64,000 nucleotides of DNA from Yoonia sp. SS1-5. GTDB lineage: Bacteria > Pseudomonadota > Alphaproteobacteria > Rhodobacterales > Rhodobacteraceae. Under the pieces are notes generated by a model, which was not told where the DNA came from, made no database searches, and worked only from the letters and a program-made list of their open reading frames with translations. The DNA lies in the NCBI RefSeq assembly GCF_038443705.2, contig NZ_CP151767.2:496001-560000 (forward strand), in the 5' to 3' direction. The translations under genes were made by a program, and so were the position numbers. This document shows positions 41,844 to 52,228 of the stretch, piece by piece. The number at the start of each line of letters is the position of its first letter. Position 1 is the stretch's first letter.

Positions 41844-42583
41844 TAGCCCTTTTCCTTCCACCGCACCATCTGGCGCATGATCCCATGCAACATCTGCACA
41901 TCCGCACGCGTCATCGGCATGCGGGACCAGAGATTGCGCAGGTTCAACTTCATATTGGCGGCCTTATGCGCGGGGAAGAAAAATCCAGCGGCGTCCAGCC
42001 GGTCTTCGTAATGCGCGGCTAGTTTTTCAATCTCGATCTGCGCGGCCCAGTCACCCGATGCATCCACCCGCAAAGGCGGCGTCACCGTGGCCGCGCGACG
42101 CCATTCGTACCCCACCAGAAGAACACATTGGGCAAGGTTCAAGGATGGAAAATCCGGGTTGACCGGGACAGAGATGATGGCATTGGCACGGGCAATATCG
42201 TCATTTTCCATCCCCGCACGTTCCGGCCCGAACATCACCGCCACCTTGCCCCCCGCGGCAATACGGGCGGATGCCTCGGCCATGGCGGCCTCTGGGGTCA
42301 GCACGGGCTTGGTCAATCCACGCGGCCGGGCCGTCGTGGCATAGACATAGTCAAAATCACCTATGGCCGCAGGGGTGTCGTCAAACAATTGCGCCTCGTC
42401 CAGCAGGCGTCCGGCACCACTGGCCATGGCAACCGCCTTTTGGTTCGGCCAACCATCACGCGGGGCAATGATCCGCATCCGGTCCAGACCGAAATTCCAC
42501 ATCGCGCGGGCCGCGGCACCGATATTTTCACCCATTTGCGGGCGGATCAGCACAAATGCTGGTTGGGGGTCAGGGCTGGGCAT
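41843..42583 (-). CDS. trmJ: tRNA/rRNA methyltransferase of the SPOUT class (TrmJ-like)
   Basis: The product is 246 aa. The ATG at 42583 has AAGGAAG upstream. The N-terminal SPOUT motifs are FVLIRPQMGENIGAAARAMW (motif 1), MFGPERAGMENDDIARAN (motif 2) and PSLNLAQCVLLVGYEW (motif 3, the trefoil knot). A C-terminal helical extension follows. TrmJ makes 2'-O-methyl at position 32 of tRNA; the general TrmH/SpoU family also includes rRNA enzymes, so the exact target is inferred. Confidence 0.88.
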   Translation of the reverse strand: MPSPDPQPAFVLIRPQMGENIGAAARAMWNFGLDRMRIIAPRDGWPNQKAVAMASGAGRLLDEAQLFDDTPAAIGDFDYVYATTARPRGLTKPVLTPEAAMAEASARIAAGGKVAVMFGPERAGMENDDIARANAIISVPVNPDFPSLNLAQCVLLVGYEWRRAATVTPPLRVDASGDWAAQIEIEKLAAHYEDRLDAAGFFFPAHKAANMKLNLRNLWSRMPMTRADVQMLHGIMRQMVRWKEKG

Positions 42584-42649
42584 CAGGCTTCCTTCCATGT
42601 CGCGCCGCGTGATACGCTGGGCCTGTCAGCATGGCAAGGAGAGCACCAG

Positions 42650-42982
42650 ATGGCCTATGATCAGGGACATGCGGAATTGATGCGGGACGCGCTGAAGGAT
42701 CAGGACGGGATCAGCGAAAAGAAGATGTTCGGCGGCCTGTGCTTCCTGCGGCACGGGCATATGATCTGCGGTGTTCATCAGGGTGGCGGGCTGGCCCGCA
42801 TTGGTAAAACGGCAGAACCGGATGCGCTCCGGATCGCCGGAACCGCGCCCTTGTCGTTCACCGGGCGCAAGATGGGGGGCATGATCGACCTGGACGAAGA
42901 CCTGCTGGGCGATGAGACCCGGCTACATAAAATCGTGGCGATGGCCCTGGCCCATGCCAACTCCCTGCCGCCCAAGGCATAG
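42650..42982 (+). CDS. TfoX N-terminal domain protein
   Basis: The product is 110 aa. AAGGAGAG precedes the ATG at 42650. The short alpha/beta domain ISEKKMFGGLCFLRHGHMIC with LTGRKMGGM-like C-terminal strands (LSFTGRKMGGMIDLDEDLL) is the TfoX N-terminal domain. The C-terminal TfoX domain of enterobacterial competence regulators is absent. Function in alphaproteobacteria is not known. It is divergent from trmJ. Confidence 0.85.
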   Translation: MAYDQGHAELMRDALKDQDGISEKKMFGGLCFLRHGHMICGVHQGGGLARIGKTAEPDALRIAGTAPLSFTGRKMGGMIDLDEDLLGDETRLHKIVAMALAHANSLPPKA

Positions 42983-43042
42983 CCAAGCTGCACAAACCCG
43001 GTTAGAAGCAGGAACACAAAAGATAAAACACCGGAACGCCCC

Positions 43043-43669
43043 ATGTCGGACGCGCAAGACGCCCCTCAGATTTACCTGATCACGCCACCCGAATTTGATC
43101 TGTCTTCCTTTCCCGACACGCTGGCTGCATGTCTGGATCATGTCGAGGTCGGCTGCGTCCGTCTGGCGCTCAGCACCAAGGACGAACAGCGCGTTGCCAA
43201 AGCCGCCGACGCCCTGCGCGAGGTGACCCATGCCCGTGATGTTGCCTTGGTGATCGACAGCCATGTGATGCTGGTTGAACGGCTTGGGCTTGATGGGGTG
43301 CATCTTCCCGACGGGGCCAGATCGGTCAAGAAAAGCCGCAAGACCTTGGGCGACGATGCTATCGTGGGCAGCTATTGCACCAATTCACGCCATGACGGCA
43401 TGACAGCAGGCGAACTTGGCGCCGACTATGTCAGTTTCGGCCCCATCGGCGTGACCCCTTTGGGTGACGGGCGGCAGGCTGAATTGGCGTTGTTTGAATG
43501 GTGGTCGCTGATGATCGAGGTCCCCGTGGTCGCCGAAGGCGCGCTGGATGCCGACTTGATCCGCAATCTTGCGCCACACACAGATTTTTTCGGCATAGGC
43601 GAGGAAATCTGGGCGCATGACGCCCCCGCCTCAGCCCTGCAGGCGTTCCATGCCGCGATGCGCGGCTAA
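43043..43669 (+). CDS. Divergent thiamine-phosphate-synthase-like protein
   Basis: The product is 208 aa with the ThiE/TenI TIM-barrel pattern: IYLITPPEFDLSSF, a VALVIDSHVMLVERLGLDGV segment, VHLPDGARSVKKSRKTLG, and YVSFGPIGVTPLGDG. Compared with the ThiE at 15291 it lacks the Asn-Asp of VNDYW, the LGQxD Mg site, the GPVYPT-K loop and the final GIGG. It overlaps the end of olsA by 39 bases on the other strand. TMP synthase activity is unlikely; a TenI-like or regulatory role is possible. Confidence 0.78.
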   Translation: MSDAQDAPQIYLITPPEFDLSSFPDTLAACLDHVEVGCVRLALSTKDEQRVAKAADALREVTHARDVALVIDSHVMLVERLGLDGVHLPDGARSVKKSRKTLGDDAIVGSYCTNSRHDGMTAGELGADYVSFGPIGVTPLGDGRQAELALFEWWSLMIEVPVVAEGALDADLIRNLAPHTDFFGIGEEIWAHDAPASALQAFHAAMRG

Positions 43670-44476
43670 GCCGCTGCGCACCTGAACCTCAAGGTGCGAC
43701 GCAAGCGCCTTGCGGTCTGCAAATTGGGTCAGCTTGACCGGATCATGATAGTGCACAATCACATCACCTTGCCGCTCTGCCGCAAGGGTCGCCAAAAGAT
43801 GCGGCCCGAATTCCATATCGCCCCACCAGCCATAAAACCGGGGGTCTTCGCCTGCGGCCGCCTGATAGATCAGTGTTACGGCCTGCAAATGCATATGTGG
43901 CGCAAGCTCCGGATCAAAGAACGCCGCAAAAAGTGTTGTTTTGAAAGGCAAAACCTGCATTCCATCGGTTGAGGTGCCTTCCGGGAAAAACAGCAGCTTG
44001 TGACCGGCTGCAAGCCTCGTCTTGAAGGTTGCAATCTGGGCTGCGGCCTCTCGTCTGTCTCGCTTGACGAATATTGTGCCGGTGGCGCGTGCCAGCCATC
44101 CGATCCCCGGCCATCCGGCGACCTCGGACTTGGCCACAAAGTAGATCCGCTTGCGGGCGTTCAGCGCAAAAATATCCAGCCAGGACGAATGGTTGGCCAC
44201 CACCGCACCCGCAAAGGGCATCGGCGCCCCGATTGTCTGATAGCGGATGCCCAGAATGACAAACGCCCCCCGGCACACAAATTGGGTGATATAGGGGGTG
44301 AGCGGGCGGGCGGCGCCATATATGGGCCGCTCGATCAAGCGCAGCACGATCAGTATAACCAAACCGCCAAAGACCAAAATGCCCAAGGGCAGCCCCCGAC
44401 GGATGACCCGGACCCATCCTCGCCATGTCAGCGATGGCAGATCCGGGCCGGGCGGGCCTTGCCATGTTTCAGCCAT
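43631..44476 (-). CDS. olsA: Lysophospholipid/lyso-ornithine lipid acyltransferase
   Basis: The product is 281 aa. The ATG at 44476 overlaps the olsB stop by eight bases. A hydrophobic N-terminal helix (ILVFGGLVILIVLRLI) anchors it in the inner membrane. PlsC motifs are visible: VVANHSSWLDIFALN (H-x4-D), KRIYFVAKSEVAGWPGIGWL and LLFFPEGTSTDG. It should add the second acyl chain to lyso-ornithine lipid made by OlsB. Its 3' end overlaps the convergent ThiE-like gene by 39 bases. Confidence 0.87.
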   Translation of the reverse strand: MAETWQGPPGPDLPSLTWRGWVRVIRRGLPLGILVFGGLVILIVLRLIERPIYGAARPLTPYITQFVCRGAFVILGIRYQTIGAPMPFAGAVVANHSSWLDIFALNARKRIYFVAKSEVAGWPGIGWLARATGTIFVKRDRREAAAQIATFKTRLAAGHKLLFFPEGTSTDGMQVLPFKTTLFAAFFDPELAPHMHLQAVTLIYQAAAGEDPRFYGWWGDMEFGPHLLATLAAERQGDVIVHYHDPVKLTQFADRKALASHLEVQVRSGLAAHRGMERLQG

Positions 44477-45245
44477 CTGGCTGCCCCCGTGTGTAGATGC
44501 TGCGTTGCAAAGCATTGATCGCATTTGTCGGCAGGATCAGACAGATATCGGTTGTGTTGAATGCGTGGTCCGTGAACGCGCCCTGCCCGACTTTTCCGCC
44601 CAGACGCAGATAGGCCTTGATCAGGGCCGGTGTCGCGCGCATCGCGGCCACCGTGTCAATCTGTGACGGCGGCAGCATGTCCATATCAACGGCACCGGCC
44701 CCACGCGCAGTGACCCGCAAGTCAGGCGGTGCCAGATGCTTATGATGCAGCAGGCTCAGCGGGGCAGCGAGGCGGTCCAGATCCGTGCCGGGAAAAGACG
44801 CCACACCAAACAAGAGCGCAATGTGATGCGCGTGAATATAGCGATCCAGCGCGGCCCAAAGATACATCATCGCAGGGCCGCCGCGATAATCGGCATGCAG
44901 GCAGGACCGCCCCAGTTCCAGCAGTTTCTGCCCGCTGTTTTCAAGCAGGCTCAGATCATATTCATCCGCGCAGTAATACTGCCCGGCCTTTTCGGCGGCG
45001 GCAGCGGACATGACCCGGTAGACCCCAACAACCTGATCGTCGGCAGGTCGTCTTTTGTCCCGCAAAAGAAAATGGGTGGCATGGGGGTCGAAACGGTCGC
45101 GTTCCAACCTGCGGTCATGATCCACCATTTCACCATCCGCCCCCAATTCCGCGACGAACACGTCATAGCGCAGGCGTTGTGCCGCGGTGATGTCGGCCTC
45201 GGACATGCCAACGGAGACAGCAAAATCTGGGGGAAGTGTGTTCAT
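44469..45245 (-). CDS. olsB: Ornithine-acyl[ACP] N-acyltransferase
   Basis: The product is 258 aa. The ATG at 45245 (MNTLPPDF) is preferred over a TTG at 45257. OlsB belongs to the acetyltransferase-like fold: AAQRLRYDVFVAELGADGE, MVDHDRRLERDRFDPHATH, KLLELGRSCLHADYRGGPAM and LRLGGKVGQGAFTDHAFNTT are the typical segments. It puts a 3-hydroxyacyl chain on ornithine, the first step of ornithine-lipid synthesis, a phosphorus-free membrane lipid. It is coupled to olsA. Confidence 0.92.
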   Translation of the reverse strand: MNTLPPDFAVSVGMSEADITAAQRLRYDVFVAELGADGEMVDHDRRLERDRFDPHATHFLLRDKRRPADDQVVGVYRVMSAAAAEKAGQYYCADEYDLSLLENSGQKLLELGRSCLHADYRGGPAMMYLWAALDRYIHAHHIALLFGVASFPGTDLDRLAAPLSLLHHKHLAPPDLRVTARGAGAVDMDMLPPSQIDTVAAMRATPALIKAYLRLGGKVGQGAFTDHAFNTTDICLILPTNAINALQRSIYTRGQPDG

Positions 45246-45376
45246 CTCTATGTGCAAAGCCTCGGGACCGCTGCGGAGGGTTGTTTAAAAAGCCGGTAAC
45301 CCTTTGGCAACCAATTCAGCCTTAAAGCTGAAACAGTGCTATTGACCTCGCCCAAGATATTCTACCATAAGTTGAA

Positions 45377-45562
45377 TCACGATGCAGAACCTACCAGCAT
45401 GAGCATGATGCGCGTCCCATCAATGACAACTTTTCCCTCGTCCGGGAAGTTGACGGTGATCTTGTCATCAATATTCGATTGGACCTGGCCCACACCCCAT
45501 GCGGGTTGGTCCGGATGGCGCACAAGCATGCCCGGGCCAAGGATTGCATTCAGATTTGCCAT
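45377..45562 (-). CDS. DUF3553 small protein
   Basis: The product is 61 aa. It has the DUF3553 pattern: MLVRHPDQPAWGVGQVQSN, then DKITVNFPDEGKVVIDG. The fold is a small beta barrel like those of CarD/SH3 domains. Function is unknown. The ATG at 45562 has a GGGA site; starts at 45574 or 45577 are possible. It is divergent from chpT, with only about 32 bases between the two starts. Confidence 0.82.
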   Translation of the reverse strand: MANLNAILGPGMLVRHPDQPAWGVGQVQSNIDDKITVNFPDEGKVVIDGTRIMLMLVGSAS

Positions 45563-45594
45563 GATTTGTCCCATCATCACTTGGAGGTTGCGAC

Positions 45595-46185
45595 ATGCCC
45601 AATGACCTTGCCGCACTTGTTGGATCGCGCATTTGCCACGACCTTATCAGCCCGATCGGGGCAATCGGCAATGGGGTCGAACTTCTGGCGCTGACCAACG
45701 GCGATAGCAGTGCGGAAATGGCGTTGATCAGTGAAAGCGTCAATAATGCAAATGCGCGCATCCGCTTCTTTCGGCTGGCCTTTGGTGCGGCGGATGCGGA
45801 TCAGTCCGTCTCACGGGCCGAAATCCAGTCAATCCTTGCCGCGATGGCGACTGGCGGCAGGCTGAACTACAACTGGACCATCCCCACAGACGCCCCGCGC
45901 CCGCTGGTGCGCTGCGCGTTTTTGCTGCTGCAATGTATGGAAACCGCGCTGCCATTGGGCGGGGATGTCGACATCAGCACAGACGGTGACGATTGGCTGC
46001 TGCGCGCGGAAGGGTCGCGTGTGAACATCGAACACCCCCTTTGGGACAGCCTGCAAACCACGGCCCCTGACTATGCCCATAGCGCGGCACAGGTGCAGTT
46101 TGCCATGCTGCCTGACGTTCTGGGGATGGCCGGTCGCAGCCTGCAGATCGACCATGATGCAACCCAGATCACGGCGCGTTTCTAA
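45595..46185 (+). CDS. chpT: Histidine phosphotransferase ChpT
   Basis: The product is 196 aa. TTGGAGG precedes the ATG by about 7 bases. The N-terminal helix carries the phospho-accepting His15 in GSRICHDLISPIGAIGNGVE, exactly as in ChpT. The rest resembles a degenerate kinase ATPase domain without ATP motifs. ChpT moves phosphate from CckA to the master regulator CtrA (and CpdR), controlling motility and cell cycle or gene-transfer functions in alphaproteobacteria. Confidence 0.9.
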   Translation: MPNDLAALVGSRICHDLISPIGAIGNGVELLALTNGDSSAEMALISESVNNANARIRFFRLAFGAADADQSVSRAEIQSILAAMATGGRLNYNWTIPTDAPRPLVRCAFLLLQCMETALPLGGDVDISTDGDDWLLRAEGSRVNIEHPLWDSLQTTAPDYAHSAAQVQFAMLPDVLGMAGRSLQIDHDATQITARF

Positions 46186-46196
46186 GGTTCCACGCC

Positions 46197-47462
46197 CTAT
46201 GCGCGCACGGTTCCGTTTCCGGTGACCAGATATTTAAAGCTGGTCAACTGAACCGCCCCGACCGGACCACGGGCATGCAGCTTGCCCGTGGCGATCCCGA
46301 TTTCTGCGCCCATCCCGAATTCGCCGCCATCGGCAAACTGGGTTGAGGCGTTGCGCATCAGGATGGCGCTATCAAGCTCGCGAAAAAACCGGTCCGCGAC
46401 CCCGTCATCCTCGGTCAGGATCGCATCCGTATGGTTCGATCCATATTGGCGGATATGCGCAATCGCGCCATCCACACCGTCAACAACCCGGGCTGCGATG
46501 ATCATATCCAGAAACTCGCGCCCGTAGTCATCCGGCTGAACCGGTACGGTCCCGACAGTTTGCGCAAGGGTTTCGTCGGCGCGCACCTCGACACCAGCCT
46601 CCAGCAGGTCGCGGGTCAGAATATCGCCATGCGCGTCGTGAAACGCCTGATCCACCAACACACATTCAGCAGAGCCGCAAATCCCCGTGCGCCGCGTCTT
46701 TGCGTTCAGCAAGACGGCCCGGGCCTTTTCAAGATCAGCCGCCGCATCGACGTAGATGTGACAAATCCCTTCCAGATGCGCAAAAACGGGGACGCGGGCT
46801 TCGCGCTGAACCAGCCCGACAAGGCCTTTGCCGCCGCGCGGCACAATCACGTCGATATGGTCTGTTGCCTGCAACATCGCCGTGACCGCCGCCCTGTCGC
46901 GGGTTGGCACCAACTGAATGGCCGCAGGTGGCAGGCCAGCCGCCTTCAGCCCGGCCACGAGACAGGCATGGATCGCCTGACTGGAATGAAAACTTTCAGA
47001 GCCGCCGCGCAAGATCACCGCATTGCCGGATTTCAGGCATAAGGCACCGGCATCGGCGGTCACATTGGGCCGGCTTTCATAGATCACGCCAATCACGCCG
47101 ATTGGCGTGCGGACCCGCCGGATATGCAGACCGCTGGGCTGGGTCCATTCCTCGGCCACAGCCCCGACCGGGTCTGTCTGTGCGGCCACGGCACGCAGGC
47201 CGTCCGCCATGCCCTTGATCCGGTCATCATTCAGCAAAAGCCTGTCCATCATTGCAGGTGACAGGCCTTTGTCGGCCCCGAAGGCCATATCTTGCTTGTT
47301 GGCATCAATGATCGCCGCCCGCTGCGCCCAAATGGCGTCAGCCGCCGCGATCAGCGCCGCCTCTTTTGCATCGGCGGGTACAGTCGCAAGCACGGTTGCC
47401 GCGGCTTTTGCATCCGCACCGATCCGGGCCATCATTGGGCCGATTGCATCATGATCGTTCAT
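46197..47462 (-). CDS. proA: Glutamate-5-semialdehyde dehydrogenase
   Basis: The product is 421 aa, typical length. ProA reduces gamma-glutamyl phosphate with NADPH in proline synthesis. Recognisable parts are [34 protein letters not shown] sequence, catalytic Cys in [17 protein letters not shown] and [18 protein letters not shown]. It lies nine bases after proB in the same operon. Confidence 0.96.
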   Translation of the reverse strand: MNDHDAIGPMMARIGADAKAAATVLATVPADAKEAALIAAADAIWAQRAAIIDANKQDMAFGADKGLSPAMMDRLLLNDDRIKGMADGLRAVAAQTDPVGAVAEEWTQPSGLHIRRVRTPIGVIGVIYESRPNVTADAGALCLKSGNAVILRGGSESFHSSQAIHACLVAGLKAAGLPPAAIQLVPTRDRAAVTAMLQATDHIDVIVPRGGKGLVGLVQREARVPVFAHLEGICHIYVDAAADLEKARAVLLNAKTRRTGICGSAECVLVDQAFHDAHGDILTRDLLEAGVEVRADETLAQTVGTVPVQPDDYGREFLDMIIAARVVDGVDGAIAHIRQYGSNHTDAILTEDDGVADRFFRELDSAILMRNASTQFADGGEFGMGAEIGIATGKLHARGPVGAVQLTSFKYLVTGNGTVRA

Positions 47463-47471
47463 CTTCTTCCC

Positions 47472-49636
<2,165 letters not shown>

Positions 49637-50158
49637 CTATTCAGCGGCTGCGATAGTCCATTCCCCCCGGCTTCTCAAGCCATCCCAGTGCACGCGGGTC
49701 AACAGGTACTTGTAGCACAGGGTCGGTTCGTCACGCGCAAGGGCGTGTTGCACCTTCTCGCTAAGCAGTGAGAAGCTGAGTTTTTCCAGAACGCGGTCGG
49801 ATGCAGGGTTGTCATGCCACGCGCTTGCCGTGATCCGGGTCAGGCCCGGGTTCTCGAACGCCTTTTCGACGGCCTTGCGCCCCATCTTTGTGGCGATCCC
49901 CCTGCCCCATGCATCTGGCTTAAAGCAATAGCCCAGATCGCCTTCGGTCACGCCCATTGTGCCCAAAAGCTCCTGCCCGTCGAAGATGCCCCAGACAAAT
50001 CCGTCACCCGCGTAGGGTTTGCACCGACTTGCGGTGAAGTCCCGATCAGGCGGCCATGGCCAGCTGCCCAGCTGGCGCACGACCTGCCAGTCACTCACGA
50101 TCTGATGCAGCGCGTCGAGATCGCTGGGCTGAAGGTTGCGCGTGTGGATATCAGACAC
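49637..50158 (-). CDS. GNAT-family N-acetyltransferase (array member 1)
   Basis: The product is 173 aa if it starts at GTG 50158 (GGAAA upstream); a TTG at 50188 would add ten residues. RimJ/RimL-like pattern: IHTRNLQPSDLDALHQIVSD, LLGTMGVTEGDLGYCFKPDA, then the acetyl-CoA loop WGRGIATKMGRKAVEKAF and the final LTRITASAWHDNPASDRVLE. It is the copy nearest obgE, 18 bases upstream of it. Confidence 0.85.
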   Translation of the reverse strand: MSDIHTRNLQPSDLDALHQIVSDWQVVRQLGSWPWPPDRDFTASRCKPYAGDGFVWGIFDGQELLGTMGVTEGDLGYCFKPDAWGRGIATKMGRKAVEKAFENPGLTRITASAWHDNPASDRVLEKLSFSLLSEKVQHALARDEPTLCYKYLLTRVHWDGLRSRGEWTIAAAE

Positions 50159-50197
50159 TGCCGGGCTTTCCGTTGATACTGATCGCAATTACGCCAG

Positions 50198-50785
50198 TTA
50201 TCCGCAGTTTGCGCAACACTCTGCGCAGACACAATCCTGTGGGTGTCTGTGAGATGCATCACCGCGCGCGCCCTGCCAGGCCGCCCGCGTCAGGCACACA
50301 GCACGCCCCGGCATGGTTTTTCCGCTCGCCCGCGATGTGATTTCCGTCGGCCCATCATCCTGAAAGCCAAGCCTTTGCAGCAATCGTGCAGAGGTCTTGT
50401 TTGTAACCATATGACTGGCCGCAATAGCGTCACGTGCCGGGTCCTGAAAATAGTGATCCAGCACGGCAATGGCTGCCTCTGACGCATAACCGCGTCCCCA
50501 GAACACCTGACCAAGCCAGTACCCAAATGCGCCGCTGGTGCCCATCATGCCGATCAACGCCCCATCCCGCGTGATCCCCCAAACCCGCCCGGCCTTGCCT
50601 GCCACCCGTTCCACAAATGCGGTAGCATCATTGTACGTATAGGGATGCGGCATGTGCATCATCCAGCGTGCAACATTGATATCGGCGCAATGAGTGACGA
50701 GAGCGTCAATATCCGCCGGTCCGATGGGGCGCATGATTAAGCGATCTGTTTGCAGGACCGGGCCGGTCACCGCGCTTGTTCCCAT
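50198..50785 (-). CDS. GNAT-family N-acetyltransferase (array member 2) with Cys-rich tail
   Basis: The product is 195 aa from the ATG at 50785, which overlaps the upstream GNAT by 19 bases. The RimL-like fold shows VLQTDRLIMRPIGPADIDAL, GYWLGQVFWGRGYASEAAIA (acetyl-CoA loop) and SHMVTNKTSARLLQRLGFQ. Unlike its neighbours it ends in a short Cys-rich tail (DCVCAECCANCG) after HRHPQ, with five cysteines in twelve residues, which could bind a metal. Confidence 0.85.
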   Translation of the reverse strand: MGTSAVTGPVLQTDRLIMRPIGPADIDALVTHCADINVARWMMHMPHPYTYNDATAFVERVAGKAGRVWGITRDGALIGMMGTSGAFGYWLGQVFWGRGYASEAAIAVLDHYFQDPARDAIAASHMVTNKTSARLLQRLGFQDDGPTEITSRASGKTMPGRAVCLTRAAWQGARGDASHRHPQDCVCAECCANCG

Positions 50786-51276
50786 CTGCTGCGGGTCAGT
50801 TCCATGGACCGGCCGGGAACGGGGGCGTTGCGGGCTTTGGAAAAATGCGTGCATGGTCCGACGTCCACAAAGCCAAGCTTGTCCAATACGTTGCGGGATG
50901 CGGTGTTTTCCGCGAAATGGCTTGATTTCACCAGATCGGCCGTGCCGTCCGCGAAATGGTCATCAAGGACGGCCCGCGCGGCCTCTGTCGCATAGCCGCG
51001 GCCCCATGCCGCTTGCGCCAGCCAGTAGCCAAGCTCTTGATCCAGCCCGATTGTCCCGACAAAAATGTCGTCCGCCCAGATCAGGCGGGCGTTGAACCGC
51101 CCGGCCTGGTTTTCACTGACAAACCATTGCGCATCTGTGATCCCGTAGGGAAATGGCACCCTTGTCAGCCAGCGGCTGACATTGATGTTGTTGACTGCGC
51201 GCGCGATCACCCGTGCATTGCGGGGCGCTGGCGGACGCAGAACAAGCCGTTCTGTCCGCAGCACCGTCGCGGTCAT
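50767..51276 (-). CDS. GNAT-family N-acetyltransferase (array member 3)
   Basis: The product is 169 aa. The ATG at 51276 overlaps the stop of the fourth GNAT (ATGA). Pattern: VLRTERLVLRPPAPRNARVI, GYWLAQAAWGRGYATEAARA and SSHFAENTASRNVLDKLGFV. It is closely similar in layout to member 2, suggesting duplication. Confidence 0.87.
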   Translation of the reverse strand: MTATVLRTERLVLRPPAPRNARVIARAVNNINVSRWLTRVPFPYGITDAQWFVSENQAGRFNARLIWADDIFVGTIGLDQELGYWLAQAAWGRGYATEAARAVLDDHFADGTADLVKSSHFAENTASRNVLDKLGFVDVGPCTHFSKARNAPVPGRSMELTRSRWEQAR

Positions 51277-51815
51277 TGGTCTGTTTTAAGCGTATATGTC
51301 CATGTGGGCACGGTTGCGCCGCGGGCGACCGAAAATGCCTCTGCATCGCCAAGATAGTCAAAGCCGCAATTGGTCAACACGCGGGCAGAACCCGGGTTGT
51401 CCTGAAAAACCTCGGCAAAGATGCGGTCTGCGTGATGCGGGTTGGCCGAGATCAGCGTGCGAACGGCCTCGGTTGCGAATCCGGTGTTCCAGAATGCGGG
51501 TGCGATCCAGTAAAACACCTCTGACTGCGCGCGGTCCATGCGTTCCAGGCTGATCAGACCAAGCGCCTCGGCGTGGCCATGTGCCGATCCGTCAATGACC
51601 CAGACATCCTCTGTCCGGTCAGGTTGCGAGGCACGTTCGATCATCGCCTCGACAGTACCGGGGGGCAGCGGGTGCGGCATCGCGCGTGTGCCACGCGCGA
51701 CACGGTCGTCGGCGGCATACATCGCAATGAGACCGGCGTCAGACTTGCGGCAGGGGCGCAGCATAAAGCGGTCTGCCGTTATTGTGTCCTGCACTGTGAT
51801 GTCCTCATGTCTCAC
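51273..51815 (-). CDS. GNAT-family N-acetyltransferase (array member 4, first transcribed)
   Basis: The product is 180 aa. The GTG at 51815 has GGAGGGG about 6 bases upstream; an in-frame ORF extends further but lacks a ribosome site. Pattern: ITADRFMLRPCRKSDAGLIA, VFYWIAPAFWNTGFATEAVR (acetyl-CoA loop Q/R-x-x-G-x-G/A variant) and VFQDNPGSARVLTNCGFDYL. It is the first gene after the rpmA terminator, so the array and obgE-proBA likely start from a promoter near 51820-51890. Confidence 0.86.
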   Translation of the reverse strand: MRHEDITVQDTITADRFMLRPCRKSDAGLIAMYAADDRVARGTRAMPHPLPPGTVEAMIERASQPDRTEDVWVIDGSAHGHAEALGLISLERMDRAQSEVFYWIAPAFWNTGFATEAVRTLISANPHHADRIFAEVFQDNPGSARVLTNCGFDYLGDAEAFSVARGATVPTWTYTLKTDQ

Positions 51816-51890
51816 TGCTTCCCCTCCTCGAAAACAACAAAAATCTTTCTGGCCCACTCCTAGTTCAACATGGTGGCAAAACTATGAATG

Positions 51891-51919
51891 AAAAAGGGGA
51901 CCGGTGTTCACCGATCCCC
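51891..51919 (-). terminator. Terminator after rplU-rpmA
   Basis: On the minus strand GGGGATCGGTG and CACCGGTCCCC pair over 11 bp (one G-U) with a minimal loop and are followed by TTTTT. It lies 28 bases after the rpmA stop and separates the ribosomal genes from the GNAT array. Confidence 0.9.
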
Positions 51920-51946
51920 CCAAATGCGTTACCTGAGATTTTCGGC

Positions 51947-52216
51947 TTATTCAGCGGCCTCCGCCACTGGGAGAACCGAAATAAAGGTGCGGCCTTTCAG
52001 GCCTTTATGAAATTTCACGGCGCCTTCGGCGGTTGCAAAGATCGTATGATCCTTGCCCATGCCAACGCCTGTGCCTGGCCACATCTTTGTGCCACGCTGG
52101 CGCATGATGATGTTACCGGGGATCACGGCTTCGCCGCCGAATTTCTTTACACCAAGGCGACGACCAGCTGAGTCGCGCCCGTTACGGGATGAACCGCCTG
52201 CTTTTTTATGTGCCAT
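51947..52216 (-). CDS. rpmA: 50S ribosomal protein L27
   Basis: The product is 89 aa and starts [20 protein letters not shown], the standard L27 N-terminus that reaches the peptidyl-transferase centre. [17 protein letters not shown] and [18 protein letters not shown] are also diagnostic. It is co-transcribed with rplU, 12 bases apart, and followed by a strong terminator. Confidence 0.97.
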   Translation of the reverse strand: MAHKKAGGSSRNGRDSAGRRLGVKKFGGEAVIPGNIIMRQRGTKMWPGTGVGMGKDHTIFATAEGAVKFHKGLKGRTFISVLPVAEAAE

Positions 52217-52228
52217 CGGTTGCTCTCC

